A DNA stretch of 33,037 nucleotides from Candidatus Cloacimonadota bacterium (GTDB taxonomy: Bacteria; Cloacimonadota; Cloacimonadia; Cloacimonadales; JAMOQM01). The notes beneath the pieces are model-generated. The model was not told the DNA's origin. It saw only the letters and a list, made by a program, of their open reading frames with translations, and ran no database searches. Within the stretch, counting starts at the first letter, position 1. Each line of letters opens with the position of its first letter. Of this stretch, positions 6,011 through 14,048 are shown piece after piece. The stretch lies in the NCBI GenBank assembly GCA_027064005.1, contig JAMOQM010000118.1:1-33037 (forward strand). The letters run 5' to 3'. The translations under genes were made by a program, and so were the position numbers.

Positions 6011-8623
6011 ATGAATTCAAAACCTGTTAGTTTCAAAAATCCTTTTACAAATCGCTTAATCGCATTTTTAGTTTTCCTAAGTGCTTTTGCAGCTTACATA
6101 ATAAGCGGAGCACCTTCATTATCATTTTGGGATTCGGGAGAATATATCACCTGTTCAAGTATTTTAGGTGTACCGCATCCTCCGGGAAATCCATTCTATA
6201 TAATGTTAGGAAAATTTGTAACCACCATTTTTGGGTTTATTAATCACGCCCGAGTTGTAAGTGCATTATCAGGTTTCTTATCAGCTTTAGGTGTAATGTT
6301 TACTTATTTATTCACAGTAAAATTGGTAAGTATGTTTGAAAAAGACAATTTTGTAATTTACATTGCGGGTATTCTCGCAGCTTTTTATACAGCATTTTCA
6401 TACACTTATTGGATGAATTCCGTGGAAGCGGAAGTTTATGCCGGCTTAGCATTCATCATTAATATCATAATTTGGTTAACATTGGTTTGGGTAGAAAAGT
6501 CCGAGGATTTTTCTCATCAAAATATTCTTTTTCTAATTATCTATATTTTCTTTTTAGGATTTGGAATTCATCAAACTTCGTTGCAAATTGTTCCGGCAGT
6601 TTTATTTGTAATTCTTTTCCCAATGTTAAAAGAGAATTTTAGAAAAAGTAATTTTTGGGTTAAGGTGGTTGTTTATACACTTGGAATGTTGATAATTTAT
6701 TTTATCGGGACAAATATCGGTAAATCAATTCGAGTTCCGGATTTCGGTAAATTCATTTTTGGAATCGCATCTTTGGGGATTTTAATTTATCATTTACGCG
6801 ATAAATTTTCAATGAAAGCTTGGGTTATTGCCGGATTTTTTATTTTAGCCGGATTAAGTACGCATATTTTCCTTTTAGTTCGTTCTGAGTTCAGACCATT
6901 TATAAATGAAGGTAATCCGCATAATTTAGCTTTATTTACGGATTATATACTTAGAAGGCAATATGGCGTAACGTCTTTTTTAGTTCGCCGAGCAAGTTTT
7001 TACTATCAATTCACTCATCATTTTTTGAGATATTTCAGCTGGCAATTTTTTAATGCGACCACAATTTCGGAATGGATTCACACTCCGATTTATATAGTTC
7101 AAACTATTGCAAATTTAATTGTTACCGGTTTGGGATTTGGTGGTGCTTATTACCAATGGAAAAAAAATAAAACATCTTTTATGTATTTTTTCGCTTTCTT
7201 TTTTATGACTTCATTTGCGATGATTTTTGTAATTAATTTATCTGATGCGGAAGTTAGAGATCGTGATTATTTCTTCTCTCAAGCTTATAATTTATGGACA
7301 TTCTGGATGGCTGTCGGCTCAATCGGAATCTATAGTTATTTCAAAAAATCATTTAGGAAATTATCAGGTTTGATTTTATTGATTTTATTTATCTTACCGA
7401 CTATCAACCTATTTTCACAATTCCACGAACACGACAGATCGCACGAGTTATTATCTTTAGATTACGGACTAAATATTTTGAATAGTTTGGAAAAGAATGC
7501 AATCGTTTTCACAAATGGCGATAACGACACTTTCCCGCTTTGGTACGAACAAGCTGTTAAAGATCCTAATTGTAAAGAATTCGTTTATCCGGAAACAAAT
7601 GTTCAACCTACCCAAAAAACTAAAGACGCTATCAAAAAAGAGATGGATTTTAAATCTACGGAATTACATGGAATCAGAAAAGACGTTTCTGTTGCAAATC
7701 TCAGCTTATTAAATACACCTTGGTACATTAGGCAATTGAGGGATCGTGAAGGAATTTTATTTAACGTTCCGGACAAACAAATCGACAAATTAATGCCGGT
7801 CAAACTTCCTCAAGATACAAATCTTACTTTCTATAATCCTGCTCATACAGATTCTTTGACTATCCTCTTAAAAAAGGATAAACCGTTATGGATTAAAGAT
7901 TTAGCAACAATTCAAATTATTAGAGATAATTTTGGTAAGCGTCCGATTTATTTTGCTGTAACCTGTTCCGAAGTAGATGTTTATAGACGTAATTTCAAAA
8001 ATGAAGGCATGGTTGACAGACTTGTTGGCAATAAAGATATTGGAAAATTAAATCTAAAAAGATTGGAAAATAACCTTAACAACGTTTATGAATATCGTGG
8101 TGTTTTTGGAGATAAATTATACAAAGACGATAATATGAAAAGACTAGTTAGTAATTATGGTGCTGCGTATTTACGAATTTCACAATATTACAGCGACCAT
8201 AACAATCCTGAGAAAGCTTTTGAATATTATGAAAAAGGTGTAAAATTCTTCCTCAACAATGAGACGTTATCACGCTATTTACCACTTGGATTAGACTTAG
8301 TTCTCGCTCAAAAGGACGATCAAAAAGTTCTTGATTATATAAATAAAAACATTGCAAAATATCCCGGTGATTCCGATATGATTTTTAAATTCGGATACCT
8401 TTTATCTTCTCATGATAAATATAAAGAAAAAGCTTTTAAATTGTTAAATATGGCTGCCGTTTTACAACCGTCAAACACAACTTATCAATACTATATATTT
8501 AACATCGCATCTCAAACAAAAGAATACGAAAAAGGTATTGATATTTTACAATATATGGAAGAAAAAACGCAATCTTCTCAAATCAAAAAATTCATTGATG
8601 AATTACGTGCAAAAATAAAATAA
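6011..8623 (+). CDS. DUF2723 family polytopic membrane protein (GT117-type glycosyltransferase) with TPR tail
   Basis: An 870-residue protein. The N-terminal half is a chain of about a dozen hydrophobic helices; after the first lies FWDSGEYI (D41, E44) and VPHPPGNPFY, the signature of DUF2723 proteins, which have the polytopic GT-C fold and are placed in glycosyltransferase family 117. The eukaryotic relative TMEM260 is an O-mannosyltransferase. After about residue 470 the chain is soluble, with NGDNDTFPLWYEQ, and the last ~150 residues form TPR-like repeats (NPEKAFEYYEKG and others). By family it would use a lipid-linked sugar at the cytoplasmic membrane to glycosylate exported protein; donor and acceptor are unknown. 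It has a good ribosome site (GAGGA) before ATG. It stands alone, with a terminator after it. The family is common in the FCB group, supporting the taxonomic guess. Confidence 0.88.
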   Translation: MNSKPVSFKNPFTNRLIAFLVFLSAFAAYIISGAPSLSFWDSGEYITCSSILGVPHPPGNPFYIMLGKFVTTIFGFINHARVVSALSGFLSALGVMFTYLFTVKLVSMFEKDNFVIYIAGILAAFYTAFSYTYWMNSVEAEVYAGLAFIINIIIWLTLVWVEKSEDFSHQNILFLIIYIFFLGFGIHQTSLQIVPAVLFVILFPMLKENFRKSNFWVKVVVYTLGMLIIYFIGTNIGKSIRVPDFGKFIFGIASLGILIYHLRDKFSMKAWVIAGFFILAGLSTHIFLLVRSEFRPFINEGNPHNLALFTDYILRRQYGVTSFLVRRASFYYQFTHHFLRYFSWQFFNATTISEWIHTPIYIVQTIANLIVTGLGFGGAYYQWKKNKTSFMYFFAFFFMTSFAMIFVINLSDAEVRDRDYFFSQAYNLWTFWMAVGSIGIYSYFKKSFRKLSGLILLILFILPTINLFSQFHEHDRSHELLSLDYGLNILNSLEKNAIVFTNGDNDTFPLWYEQAVKDPNCKEFVYPETNVQPTQKTKDAIKKEMDFKSTELHGIRKDVSVANLSLLNTPWYIRQLRDREGILFNVPDKQIDKLMPVKLPQDTNLTFYNPAHTDSLTILLKKDKPLWIKDLATIQIIRDNFGKRPIYFAVTCSEVDVYRRNFKNEGMVDRLVGNKDIGKLNLKRLENNLNNVYEYRGVFGDKLYKDDNMKRLVSNYGAAYLRISQYYSDHNNPEKAFEYYEKGVKFFLNNETLSRYLPLGLDLVLAQKDDQKVLDYINKNIAKYPGDSDMIFKFGYLLSSHDKYKEKAFKLLNMAAVLQPSNTTYQYYIFNIASQTKEYEKGIDILQYMEEKTQSSQIKKFIDELRAKIK

Positions 8624-8630
8624 ATAAATT

Positions 8631-8662
8631 AGAGTCGATTAAAAATAATCGGCTCTTTTTTT
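8631..8662 (+). terminator. Intrinsic terminator after the DUF2723 gene
   Basis: AGAGTCGATT pairs with AATCGGCTCT (10 bp, one G-U) across a 6-base loop, followed by six more T. It starts 7 bases after the stop codon and ends 10 bases before the next gene's ATG. Confidence 0.92.
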
Positions 8663-8672
8663 AGGAAATCCT

Positions 8673-8999
8673 ATGGAAGATTTATTAAAGATTTTTAGTG
8701 CTTTGGGAAATGATACAAGATTTAGAATAACAATGATGCTTCAACATAAAGATATGTGTGTTTGTGAGATTAGAAATGTTATCGGATCTTCAATGTCAAC
8801 CGTCTCAAATCATCTTAAAATTTTAAAAGATGCAAAGATTATTTCGTCCCATAAAGACGACAAATATGTAACTTATTTTTTAAATAGAAAATATGATTAC
8901 TTTTCAGAAATATTAGAAATTATTAAAAATGTCGATGATGATATTCTGTTAAGAGATAAGGAAATAGTTATTAAAACAGAACGAAATATTGTTTGCTGA
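8673..8999 (+). CDS. ArsR/SmtB-family winged-helix metalloregulator
   Basis: A 108-residue protein of the usual ArsR size. It starts with IFSALGNDTRFRITMMLQ, followed by a recognition helix with SMSTVSNHLKILKDAKII and a wing with KYVTYFLN. DMCVCEI sits where arsenic-sensing ArsR proteins have ELCVCDL, so two of the three usual metal-binding Cys are present (the third position is Arg); another Cys is the last residue. In the family, metal or metalloid binding releases the dimer from its operator. No metal pump, reductase or permease gene is adjacent, so its regulon lies elsewhere or is itself. AGGA precedes the ATG, which lies just after a terminator. Sensing arsenite versus another thiophilic metal cannot be decided here. 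Confidence 0.9.
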   Translation: MEDLLKIFSALGNDTRFRITMMLQHKDMCVCEIRNVIGSSMSTVSNHLKILKDAKIISSHKDDKYVTYFLNRKYDYFSEILEIIKNVDDDILLRDKEIVIKTERNIVC

Positions 9000-9008
9000 T
9001 AATTATCA
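8997..9008. promoter_or_regulatory. 12-bp perfect palindrome at the ArsR gene stop codon
   Basis: TGATAATTATCA overlaps the TGA stop and lies about 58 bases ahead of the TTGAC box of the pilin-like gene. It could be an operator for the adjacent regulator, but short AT palindromes arise easily by chance in this DNA. Confidence 0.25.
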
Positions 9009-9065
9009 AAAATATTCCGGCAATAATAAATTTAGTAATTTTATTCTAAGAAGATAAAAAAAATC

Positions 9066-9093
9066 TTGACTCTAAACAGATAAATTAGTGTTG
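9066..9093 (+). promoter_or_regulatory. Candidate promoter of the pilin-like gene
   Basis: TTGAC (9066-9070) and TAGTGTTG (9086-9093) lie 28 bases end to end, close to the TTG/TAnnTTTG layout. About 25 bases separate it from the ATG. Confidence 0.35.
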
Positions 9094-9118
9094 TCAAAAA
9101 AAAAGGATAGGAGACGTC

Positions 9119-9493
9119 ATGAATAAAAATCAACGCGGTTTCAGTGTATATACTGTTATTTCTATTATAGCTTTTCTTTTATTGGTGTTTGTTCTAACAT
9201 TACCACAATTTTTTAATTTGGATAAAAAAGAAAAAGCTACTCAATGTGTTCATAATATGAAAATCATTTACAAGGCTGTTGATAATTATATGAAAGATCG
9301 AAAAGAAGATTTTAATGGAGATACTGTCGATCTTATCAGAACAGGTTATATGAAAAAAACTTATGAATGCCCTGAAGATGGTCCCGGAGATAAATACATT
9401 ATCGAAGGTCATTATGATACAGGAAAAATCATCGTTAAATGCCCTCACGAAGAAGAATTTCCTTCTCACAGATTACCACCGAGTTTTAAGTAA
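9119..9493 (+). CDS. Type IV pilin-like / pseudopilin protein with non-canonical +5 residue
   Basis: 124 residues. A short basic leader, MNKNQRG, precedes a long hydrophobic helix beginning FSVYTVISIIAFLLLV, the layout recognised by prepilin peptidase (cut after Gly7). The C-terminal part has YECPEDGPGDKY and IIVKCPHEEE, like the paired Cys-Pro motifs near the end of many small pseudopilins (CPxxGxY...vxCPxH). Mature position 5, nearly always Glu in major pilins, is Thr here; minor pseudopilins at filament tips can lack this Glu. No other pilus or secretion gene is near. A strong ribosome site (AGGAG) precedes ATG, and a terminator follows. It is probably a minor subunit of a pilus or type II secretion system encoded elsewhere. 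Confidence 0.7.
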   Translation: MNKNQRGFSVYTVISIIAFLLLVFVLTLPQFFNLDKKEKATQCVHNMKIIYKAVDNYMKDRKEDFNGDTVDLIRTGYMKKTYECPEDGPGDKYIIEGHYDTGKIIVKCPHEEEFPSHRLPPSFK

Positions 9494-9512
9494 AATTTTG
9501 CGATAGAATTTT

Positions 9513-9541
9513 AAACCTTCATTAATTTGAAGGTTTTTTTT
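9513..9541 (+). terminator. Intrinsic terminator after the pilin-like gene
   Basis: AACCTTCA pairs with TGAAGGTT (8 bp, loop TTAATT) and is followed by a T run. It ends 11 bases before the folC start, with folC's ribosome site directly behind the T run. Confidence 0.9.
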
Positions 9542-9552
9542 AGGAGAAAATT

Positions 9553-10848
9553 GTGAATTATCAAGAGTTTATAGACTATATTTATCTTCGCCATTCAGGT
9601 AATATCAAACTTGGTTTGGATAGAATTCTAAATATTTTAAAAGAAATGAAAAACCCAAACGAAAAATTATCCGGAATTCATATTGCCGGTACAAATGGCA
9701 AAGGTTCAACTGCCGCAATGTGCGAATCTATGGCAAATTTTCATAACTACAAAACCGGAATGAATACTTCACCTCACCTTTTGAAATATATGGAAAGAAT
9801 CCGAATAAACAGCATCAATATAGAATTTGCTGAATTGCTAAGAATCTACAAAAAATGGGAAAATGTTTTTGAAGAAAATGAAGCGTCTTTTTTTGAAATT
9901 ACAACCGCTTTGGCTTTCTATTATTTTTATGAACAAAAAGTGGATCTTTCTATTTTTGAAGTAGGTTTAGGCGGAAGATTAGACGGCACAAATCCCTTTA
10001 AATCCGATGTTACCGTAATTACTACAATCGCTCTGGATCATCCCAAAAGTCTGGGAAATTCTCTTGAAAAGATAGCTTATGAAAAAGCCGGAATTATAAA
10101 AGAAAATACGCCGGTTGTTTTAGGAAATATTGTAGATGAAAAAGCTAAAAATGTCATCTTAAAAGTTGCTAAAGAAAAAAATGCTCCAACTTATGTTTTT
10201 GGTAAAGATTATTATGTTGAAAATATCAGATTGTCTGAAAGAGGAACTGTTTTCGATTATCATAATCCTAAAGAAAATCTTCATATCTTGGACTGTAAAA
10301 CCAGCCTTTTAGGAAAACATCAAGCAGTAAACGCTTCCGGTGCAATTACAGCATTTTATCTTTATCAAAAAATCAAAGGTAAAGAGTTTGATTTGGAAAA
10401 AATACAAACTGCACTTTCAAACATAAATTGGATTGGAAGAATGCAAATTCTTCAATCAAACCCGCCGGTAATAATTGACGGAGCTCACAACGAAGAAGGA
10501 ATTAATATCTTAGTTAAAAATCTTAAAGAAATATTTCCTGCCAAAAAATTGAAAATCGCCGTCGCTATTTTAAGAGATAAAAAGTTGGATAAAATGATTT
10601 CCGAATTAGGGAAAATATCTGAAAAATTGTATATCTCAAAAAACAAATCCAAACGAGCTGCTGAAATTGATGAACAAGTTAACGCTGCAAAAAGTGTTAA
10701 CGCCGTTTATGAAACTTTTGAAGATGTAAATCAAGCGACACAAAAAGCATTGTCAGAGTTGGAAAACGACGAAGTCCTGATAATTACCGGTTCACTTTAC
10801 ACTATTTCGGAAGTCTTAAACCAAAAGGAAAAGTTATTCAAAAAATAA
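9553..10848 (+). CDS. folC: Folylpolyglutamate synthase / dihydrofolate synthase
   Basis: 431 residues, normal for FolC. It adds glutamate to folates in the cytoplasm with ATP, and in many bacteria also makes dihydrofolate from dihydropteroate. Seen motifs are the P-loop AGTNGKGST (about 45-53), SPHLLKYMERIRIN (folate-binding loop region), FEVGLGGRLDGTN, and DGAHNEEG at the start of the C-terminal ligase domain, the standard Mur-ligase order. The start is GTG with AGGAG 6 bases before; no closer ATG fits. It stands directly behind the pilin gene's terminator with no room for its own promoter downstream of it. The 3' side runs into the repeat mosaic without a clear terminator. Whether it has one or both activities cannot be read from sequence. 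Confidence 0.96.
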   Translation: MNYQEFIDYIYLRHSGNIKLGLDRILNILKEMKNPNEKLSGIHIAGTNGKGSTAAMCESMANFHNYKTGMNTSPHLLKYMERIRINSINIEFAELLRIYKKWENVFEENEASFFEITTALAFYYFYEQKVDLSIFEVGLGGRLDGTNPFKSDVTVITTIALDHPKSLGNSLEKIAYEKAGIIKENTPVVLGNIVDEKAKNVILKVAKEKNAPTYVFGKDYYVENIRLSERGTVFDYHNPKENLHILDCKTSLLGKHQAVNASGAITAFYLYQKIKGKEFDLEKIQTALSNINWIGRMQILQSNPPVIIDGAHNEEGINILVKNLKEIFPAKKLKIAVAILRDKKLDKMISELGKISEKLYISKNKSKRAAEIDEQVNAAKSVNAVYETFEDVNQATQKALSELENDEVLIITGSLYTISEVLNQKEKLFKK

Positions 10849-10970
10849 TGAAGAAGATTTTTGAAGAAATTTTGAATTGAATTAAAAATTTTATTTTCTT
10901 AATTTTACATTTTACATTTTAAATTTTACATTTCTTACTCTTCATTATTCATTATTCATTTTGTTTAAAA

Positions 10971-11018
10971 GTCGAACAATCGGAAGAACTCCCGCCGGTC
11001 GTACATTCCGATGTTCTT
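10971..11018 (-). repeat. Repeat B, copy 4 (inverted)
   Basis: Read on the minus strand it begins AAGAACATCGGAATGTACGA and ends TTCCGATTGTTCGAC, the same element as copies 1-3. Confidence 0.88.
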
Positions 11019-11031
11019 TAATTTTTTTTGT

Positions 11032-11050
11032 AACGACTTACAAAGTCGTT
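11032..11050. repeat. Hairpin repeat A, copy 3
   Basis: AACGACTT-ACA-AAGTCGTT, the reverse complement of copies 1 and 2, again next to repeat B. Confidence 0.9.
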
Positions 11051-11184
11051 GTACTTTTTTTTAGTTTTAGTTTTTACTTTTTACTTTTCTTCTTTCTTCT
11101 CATTCAAAATTAAGCATTCAAAGAAAAGATAAGGAAGAAGATTTTAGCCACTGATAGCACAGATAAACACGAACGGAGTTGTAG

Positions 11185-11203
11185 CTCAAGCAGCTTGCTT
11201 GAG
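11185..11203. repeat. Perfect hairpin in region 3
   Basis: CTCAAGC-AGCTT-GCTTGAG, 7-bp stem. It interrupts the ACACGAA element relative to the other copies, suggesting one repeat inserted into another. Confidence 0.7.
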
Positions 11204-11246
11204 GTATTTTTTCGATTGTACGAATTTAAAGAAAAATGATAACCGG

Positions 11247-11328
11247 ATGATTGTCATTCCTGTGAAAACAGGAATCTATTATTTTATTCGGAAAAATAAC
11301 AACCAACCGGAAAATAAAAGAAAGAAAT
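11247..11328 (-). repeat. Palindrome element C, copy 3 (inverted)
   Basis: On the minus strand it reads from TTCTTTC through TCCGGTTGGTTGTTATTTTT to the palindrome ATTCCTGTTTTCACAGGAAT and GACAATCAT, matching the ends of 1441-1640 and 5604-5803. Confidence 0.85.
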
Positions 11329-11360
11329 AAAAAAAAAGGCGACAAAGCAATTGTCGCCTT
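11329..11360 (-). terminator. Intrinsic terminator of ackA
   Basis: Read leftward: AAGGCGACAA pairs with TTGTCGCCTT (10 bp) around a 5-base loop, then a long T run. It begins 17 bases after the ackA stop codon. Confidence 0.95.
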
Positions 11361-11376
11361 AAATAATTCAAAAAAT

Positions 11377-12579
11377 TTATTTTGAAAGCAATTCTTCTGT
11401 TTCCAAAGCAATCATCAGTTCTTCATTAGTTGGAACTTTGAGAATTTTAACTTTAGAATCTTTATCTGTCAAATCCAGAATTCCGCCTTTAAATTGATTA
11501 TTCTCTTTTTCGTTTAATTTTATTCCGAGGTAATCCATATCTTTAAGCACCCAATCTCTTAGTATCGGCATATTTTCACCCACACCACCGGTAAATACTA
11601 TCACATCTACCCCATTCATAACAGCAGCATAAGAACCAATATATTTCTTAATTTTATAGCAATAAACTTCAAAAGCTTTAATTGCCTGTTCATTTTTATT
11701 GGTCAAGATTTCTTCTTCGATTTCTCTCATATCATTACTAATATGTGAAAGCCCTAAAATACCGCTCTTTTTATTCAAAGTAGTATTAACTTCTTCAACT
11801 GACATTTTCATATTTTGCATCATATAAATCGGAATAGCGGGATCAATATCTCCGCATCGCGTTCCCATCATCAAACCTTCCAAAGGAGTAAAGCCCATTG
11901 AAGTATCAACTGATTTTCCTTTATTAATGGCAGTAATAGAAGCTCCATTTCCGATATGACAGGTAATTATTTTTAAATCTTCAATATTTTTATTCAAGTA
12001 TTTCTCCGTTTCCAAAGCTACAAATTTGTGAGAAGTACCGTGAAATCCGTATCTTCTGATCTTATTTTCTTTATAATAAGATAGAGGCAAAGCGTAAAGA
12101 TATGCTTTAGAGGGAATTGTTTGATGGAAAGCAGTATCAAAAACACCACATTGTTTAACATTTGGCAAAGCTTCTGAAATTGCTTCCACCCCTTTGATAT
12201 TTGCCGGATTATGAAGCGGTGCCAATTCAATACATTGATTTAAAACATTCATAACTTTACTGTCAATTACAACTGAATTGGAATAAAACTCCCCACCGTG
12301 AACAAGCCTGTGACCAACGCCGAAAATCTCGTTTTCATTTTTGATAACGCCATGGTCAGGATTCATCAAATTATCAAGAATTAGTTGAATGCCTTTAGTA
12401 TGATTTTCAATAACCATTTCTCTCTTTTTCTTTGTGTAAAATTCACTTTTGTATGTATATAAAGCTGTATTTTCACCTATTCTTTCCACAATTCCGGACG
12501 CTAAAACGTCTCTGCTTTTTACATTAATTAATTGGAATTTTATCGAAGAACTTCCGCAATTTAATGTTAATATTTTCAT
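11377..12579 (-). CDS. ackA: Acetate kinase
   Basis: 400 residues, the usual size. It catalyses acetyl phosphate + ADP = acetate + ATP in the cytoplasm, the ATP-yielding last step of acetate fermentation, and can run in reverse. Motifs of the ASKHA fold are clear: LNCGSSSIKFQL at the N-terminus (with the conserved Asn7), GHRLVHGGEFY with the catalytic-region Arg, FDTAFHQTIP with the conserved Asp, GFHGTSHKFVA, CHIGNGASITA, and VFTGGVGEN. The start is ATG at 12579, 6 bases after AGGAG; a TTG two codons upstream would touch the ribosome site. pta is not in the window. A terminator follows. It fits an anaerobic, fermenting host. Confidence 0.97.
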   Translation of the reverse strand: MKILTLNCGSSSIKFQLINVKSRDVLASGIVERIGENTALYTYKSEFYTKKKREMVIENHTKGIQLILDNLMNPDHGVIKNENEIFGVGHRLVHGGEFYSNSVVIDSKVMNVLNQCIELAPLHNPANIKGVEAISEALPNVKQCGVFDTAFHQTIPSKAYLYALPLSYYKENKIRRYGFHGTSHKFVALETEKYLNKNIEDLKIITCHIGNGASITAINKGKSVDTSMGFTPLEGLMMGTRCGDIDPAIPIYMMQNMKMSVEEVNTTLNKKSGILGLSHISNDMREIEEEILTNKNEQAIKAFEVYCYKIKKYIGSYAAVMNGVDVIVFTGGVGENMPILRDWVLKDMDYLGIKLNEKENNQFKGGILDLTDKDSKVKILKVPTNEELMIALETEELLSK

Positions 12580-12759
12580 TTTCAACTCCTAAAACCACTT
12601 TTTTTATTTGAAATCTTTAGACAGCTTTTTCAGGTCAAGTATTTTATCAAATAATGAGAAATCAATTTAATTTGGTTATGAAAGAATTCATCGATACTTG
12701 ACAATATTCCGCTTTGTAAAATCATACAGTTAAAATTTAAGCAAAAGCGAGGTAAAAAA
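12580..12759. promoter_or_regulatory. Divergent promoter region of ackA and the SIMPL gene
   Basis: Each direction has a TTGAC box: minus strand at 12638-12634 (about 55 bases before the ackA start) and plus strand at 12698-12702 (about 58 bases before the SIMPL start). No convincing TATAAT accompanies either. Confidence 0.4.
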
Positions 12760-13470
12760 ATGAAACCGTACAACTTTAAAACTTTAGGGATATTCATATT
12801 TTTAGGATTAACTTCCTTAGGATTTTTGTTAGGTCGCAGTATCATCAAAGTAAAAAATCTTGAAAGAACGGTAGTTGTGAAGGGATTAGCCGAAAAAGAA
12901 GTTTCAGCCAATATTGCTTTATGGCCAATTAAATTCTCAGAAGCAAATAACAGCCTTTCCAATTTATATGACAAACTGGAAAAAGATAAGAAAATCATAA
13001 TTAAGTTTTTAGAGCAAAATGGATTCTCTGAAAACGAAATCACAATTTCCCAACCATCAATAACCGATAAATTAGCTTTAGAATACGGAAACACCAAAAA
13101 TATTAGATTTAGATATGTTGCAAATCAGGCCATAACGGTTTATTCCAAGAAAATAGAAAAGGTCCGCGAGATAAGTCCTAAAATTTCTGAATTAGGTAAA
13201 AAAGGAATTGTTATAATTTCCAATAATTACGAGAGCAGAATCCAATATTTTTTTACAAAGCTAAACAATGTTAAACCTGAAATGATTAAAGAAGCGACTA
13301 AAAAAGCACGAGAAGTGGCATTAAAATTTGCGGAAGACTCCAAAAGCAGTTTAGGAAAAATTAAATCTGCGAGACAAGGTCAATTTTCAATTCGTGACCG
13401 AGATAAAAATACCCGTTATATTAAAAAAGTTCGAGTAGTTTCGACAATCGAATATTATCTTTCCGATTAA
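12760..13470 (+). CDS. SIMPL (DUF541) domain protein with N-terminal membrane anchor
   Basis: 236 residues. A single hydrophobic segment (about 7-25) suggests a membrane anchor or uncleaved signal with the rest outside the cytoplasm. The remainder has the SIMPL/DUF541 pattern: VVVKGLAEKEVSANIALWPI at the first strand, a helix ending in FLEQNGFSENEITISQPSI, YVANQAITVYSKKIEKV, and a late helix KPEMIKEATKKAREVALKFA followed by LGKIKSARQGQFSI. The family includes E. coli YggE and bacterial periplasmic proteins of poorly defined, stress-linked role. It is alone in its unit; GCGAGG precedes ATG. The family call is good and the precise function unknown. Confidence 0.85.
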   Translation: MKPYNFKTLGIFIFLGLTSLGFLLGRSIIKVKNLERTVVVKGLAEKEVSANIALWPIKFSEANNSLSNLYDKLEKDKKIIIKFLEQNGFSENEITISQPSITDKLALEYGNTKNIRFRYVANQAITVYSKKIEKVREISPKISELGKKGIVIISNNYESRIQYFFTKLNNVKPEMIKEATKKAREVALKFAEDSKSSLGKIKSARQGQFSIRDRDKNTRYIKKVRVVSTIEYYLSD

Positions 13471-13625
13471 AATAATTAAAAATTTTCTTGTCTGAATTGA
13501 CTAATAGCAAGCGTATTTGCAAGAGATTTTGGGTAAGAAATATTTGACTTGACACATATTCGATTTTTTAGAAAAACACAGATAATAAAGATAGTTATAT
13601 AATTTCAAGGAATTTTGGAGGATTC

Positions 13626-14048
13626 ATGAAAGTTTTGCTTAAAAATAACGAACTTTGCATAGGTTGTAAAACTTGTGAAACAACTTGTTCGTCACTCTGG
13701 TTCAAAGAAGATAATCCAATTTTATCAAGAATCAAAATTGCAGAAGAAGGAAACTCATTCAATATTAATGCTTGTAATCAATGCGGAGAATGTATTGATG
13801 TTTGTCCAACTGAAGCTATTTATCGAGACAAAAACGGTATCGTAAGAATCAACGAAAATGATTGTGTTGGTTGTCTTTCGTGTGTTGGTTTTTGTCCAAG
13901 TCAGTCAATGTTTTATGCTCCTAAGGTTGATAAACCTTTCAAATGTATCGCTTGCGGAGCTTGCGTGAAAACATGTCCAACAGATGCACTTTCTATTGGT
14001 GAAGAAGATACCCCACTTGAAAAAGTATTTTATAGGGAGAATGTATGA
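13626..14048 (+). CDS. Polyferredoxin subunit (four [4Fe-4S] clusters) of a tungsten oxidoreductase
   Basis: 140 residues with 16 Cys in four cluster motifs: C11/14/17/21 (CIGCKTCETTC), C50/53/56/60 (CNQCGECIDVC), C80/83/86/90 (CVGCLSCVGFC) and C107/110/113/117 (CIACGACVKTC). It is an electron-transfer protein in the cytoplasm. Its gene overlaps the next by four bases (ATGA), so the two are co-translated and the proteins most likely form a complex. A four-cluster partner beside an AOR-family enzyme is the layout of Pyrococcus WOR5 and bacterial WorLS, and also of BamC beside BamB. A strong ribosome site GGAGG lies 5 bases before ATG. TTGAC boxes lie at about 13543-13555. Confidence 0.9.
   Translation: MKVLLKNNELCIGCKTCETTCSSLWFKEDNPILSRIKIAEEGNSFNINACNQCGECIDVCPTEAIYRDKNGIVRINENDCVGCLSCVGFCPSQSMFYAPKVDKPFKCIACGACVKTCPTDALSIGEEDTPLEKVFYRENV

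Larger units (their letters stand above)
10860..11330. repeat. Mosaic intergenic repeat region 3 (inverted set)
   Basis: The gap between the convergent folC and ackA genes carries the same modules as regions 1 and 2 on the opposite strand: TTTACATTTT tracts and ATTATTCATT repeats, repeat B, hairpin A, an ACACGAA element, a new hairpin (11185-11203) and the palindrome element. The module order differs from region 2. No gene is supported. Confidence 0.85.

Noticed and set aside
11226-11411. Minus-strand open frame of 61 codons
   Set aside because: It spans the palindrome repeat, the ackA terminator and the ackA end in another frame.
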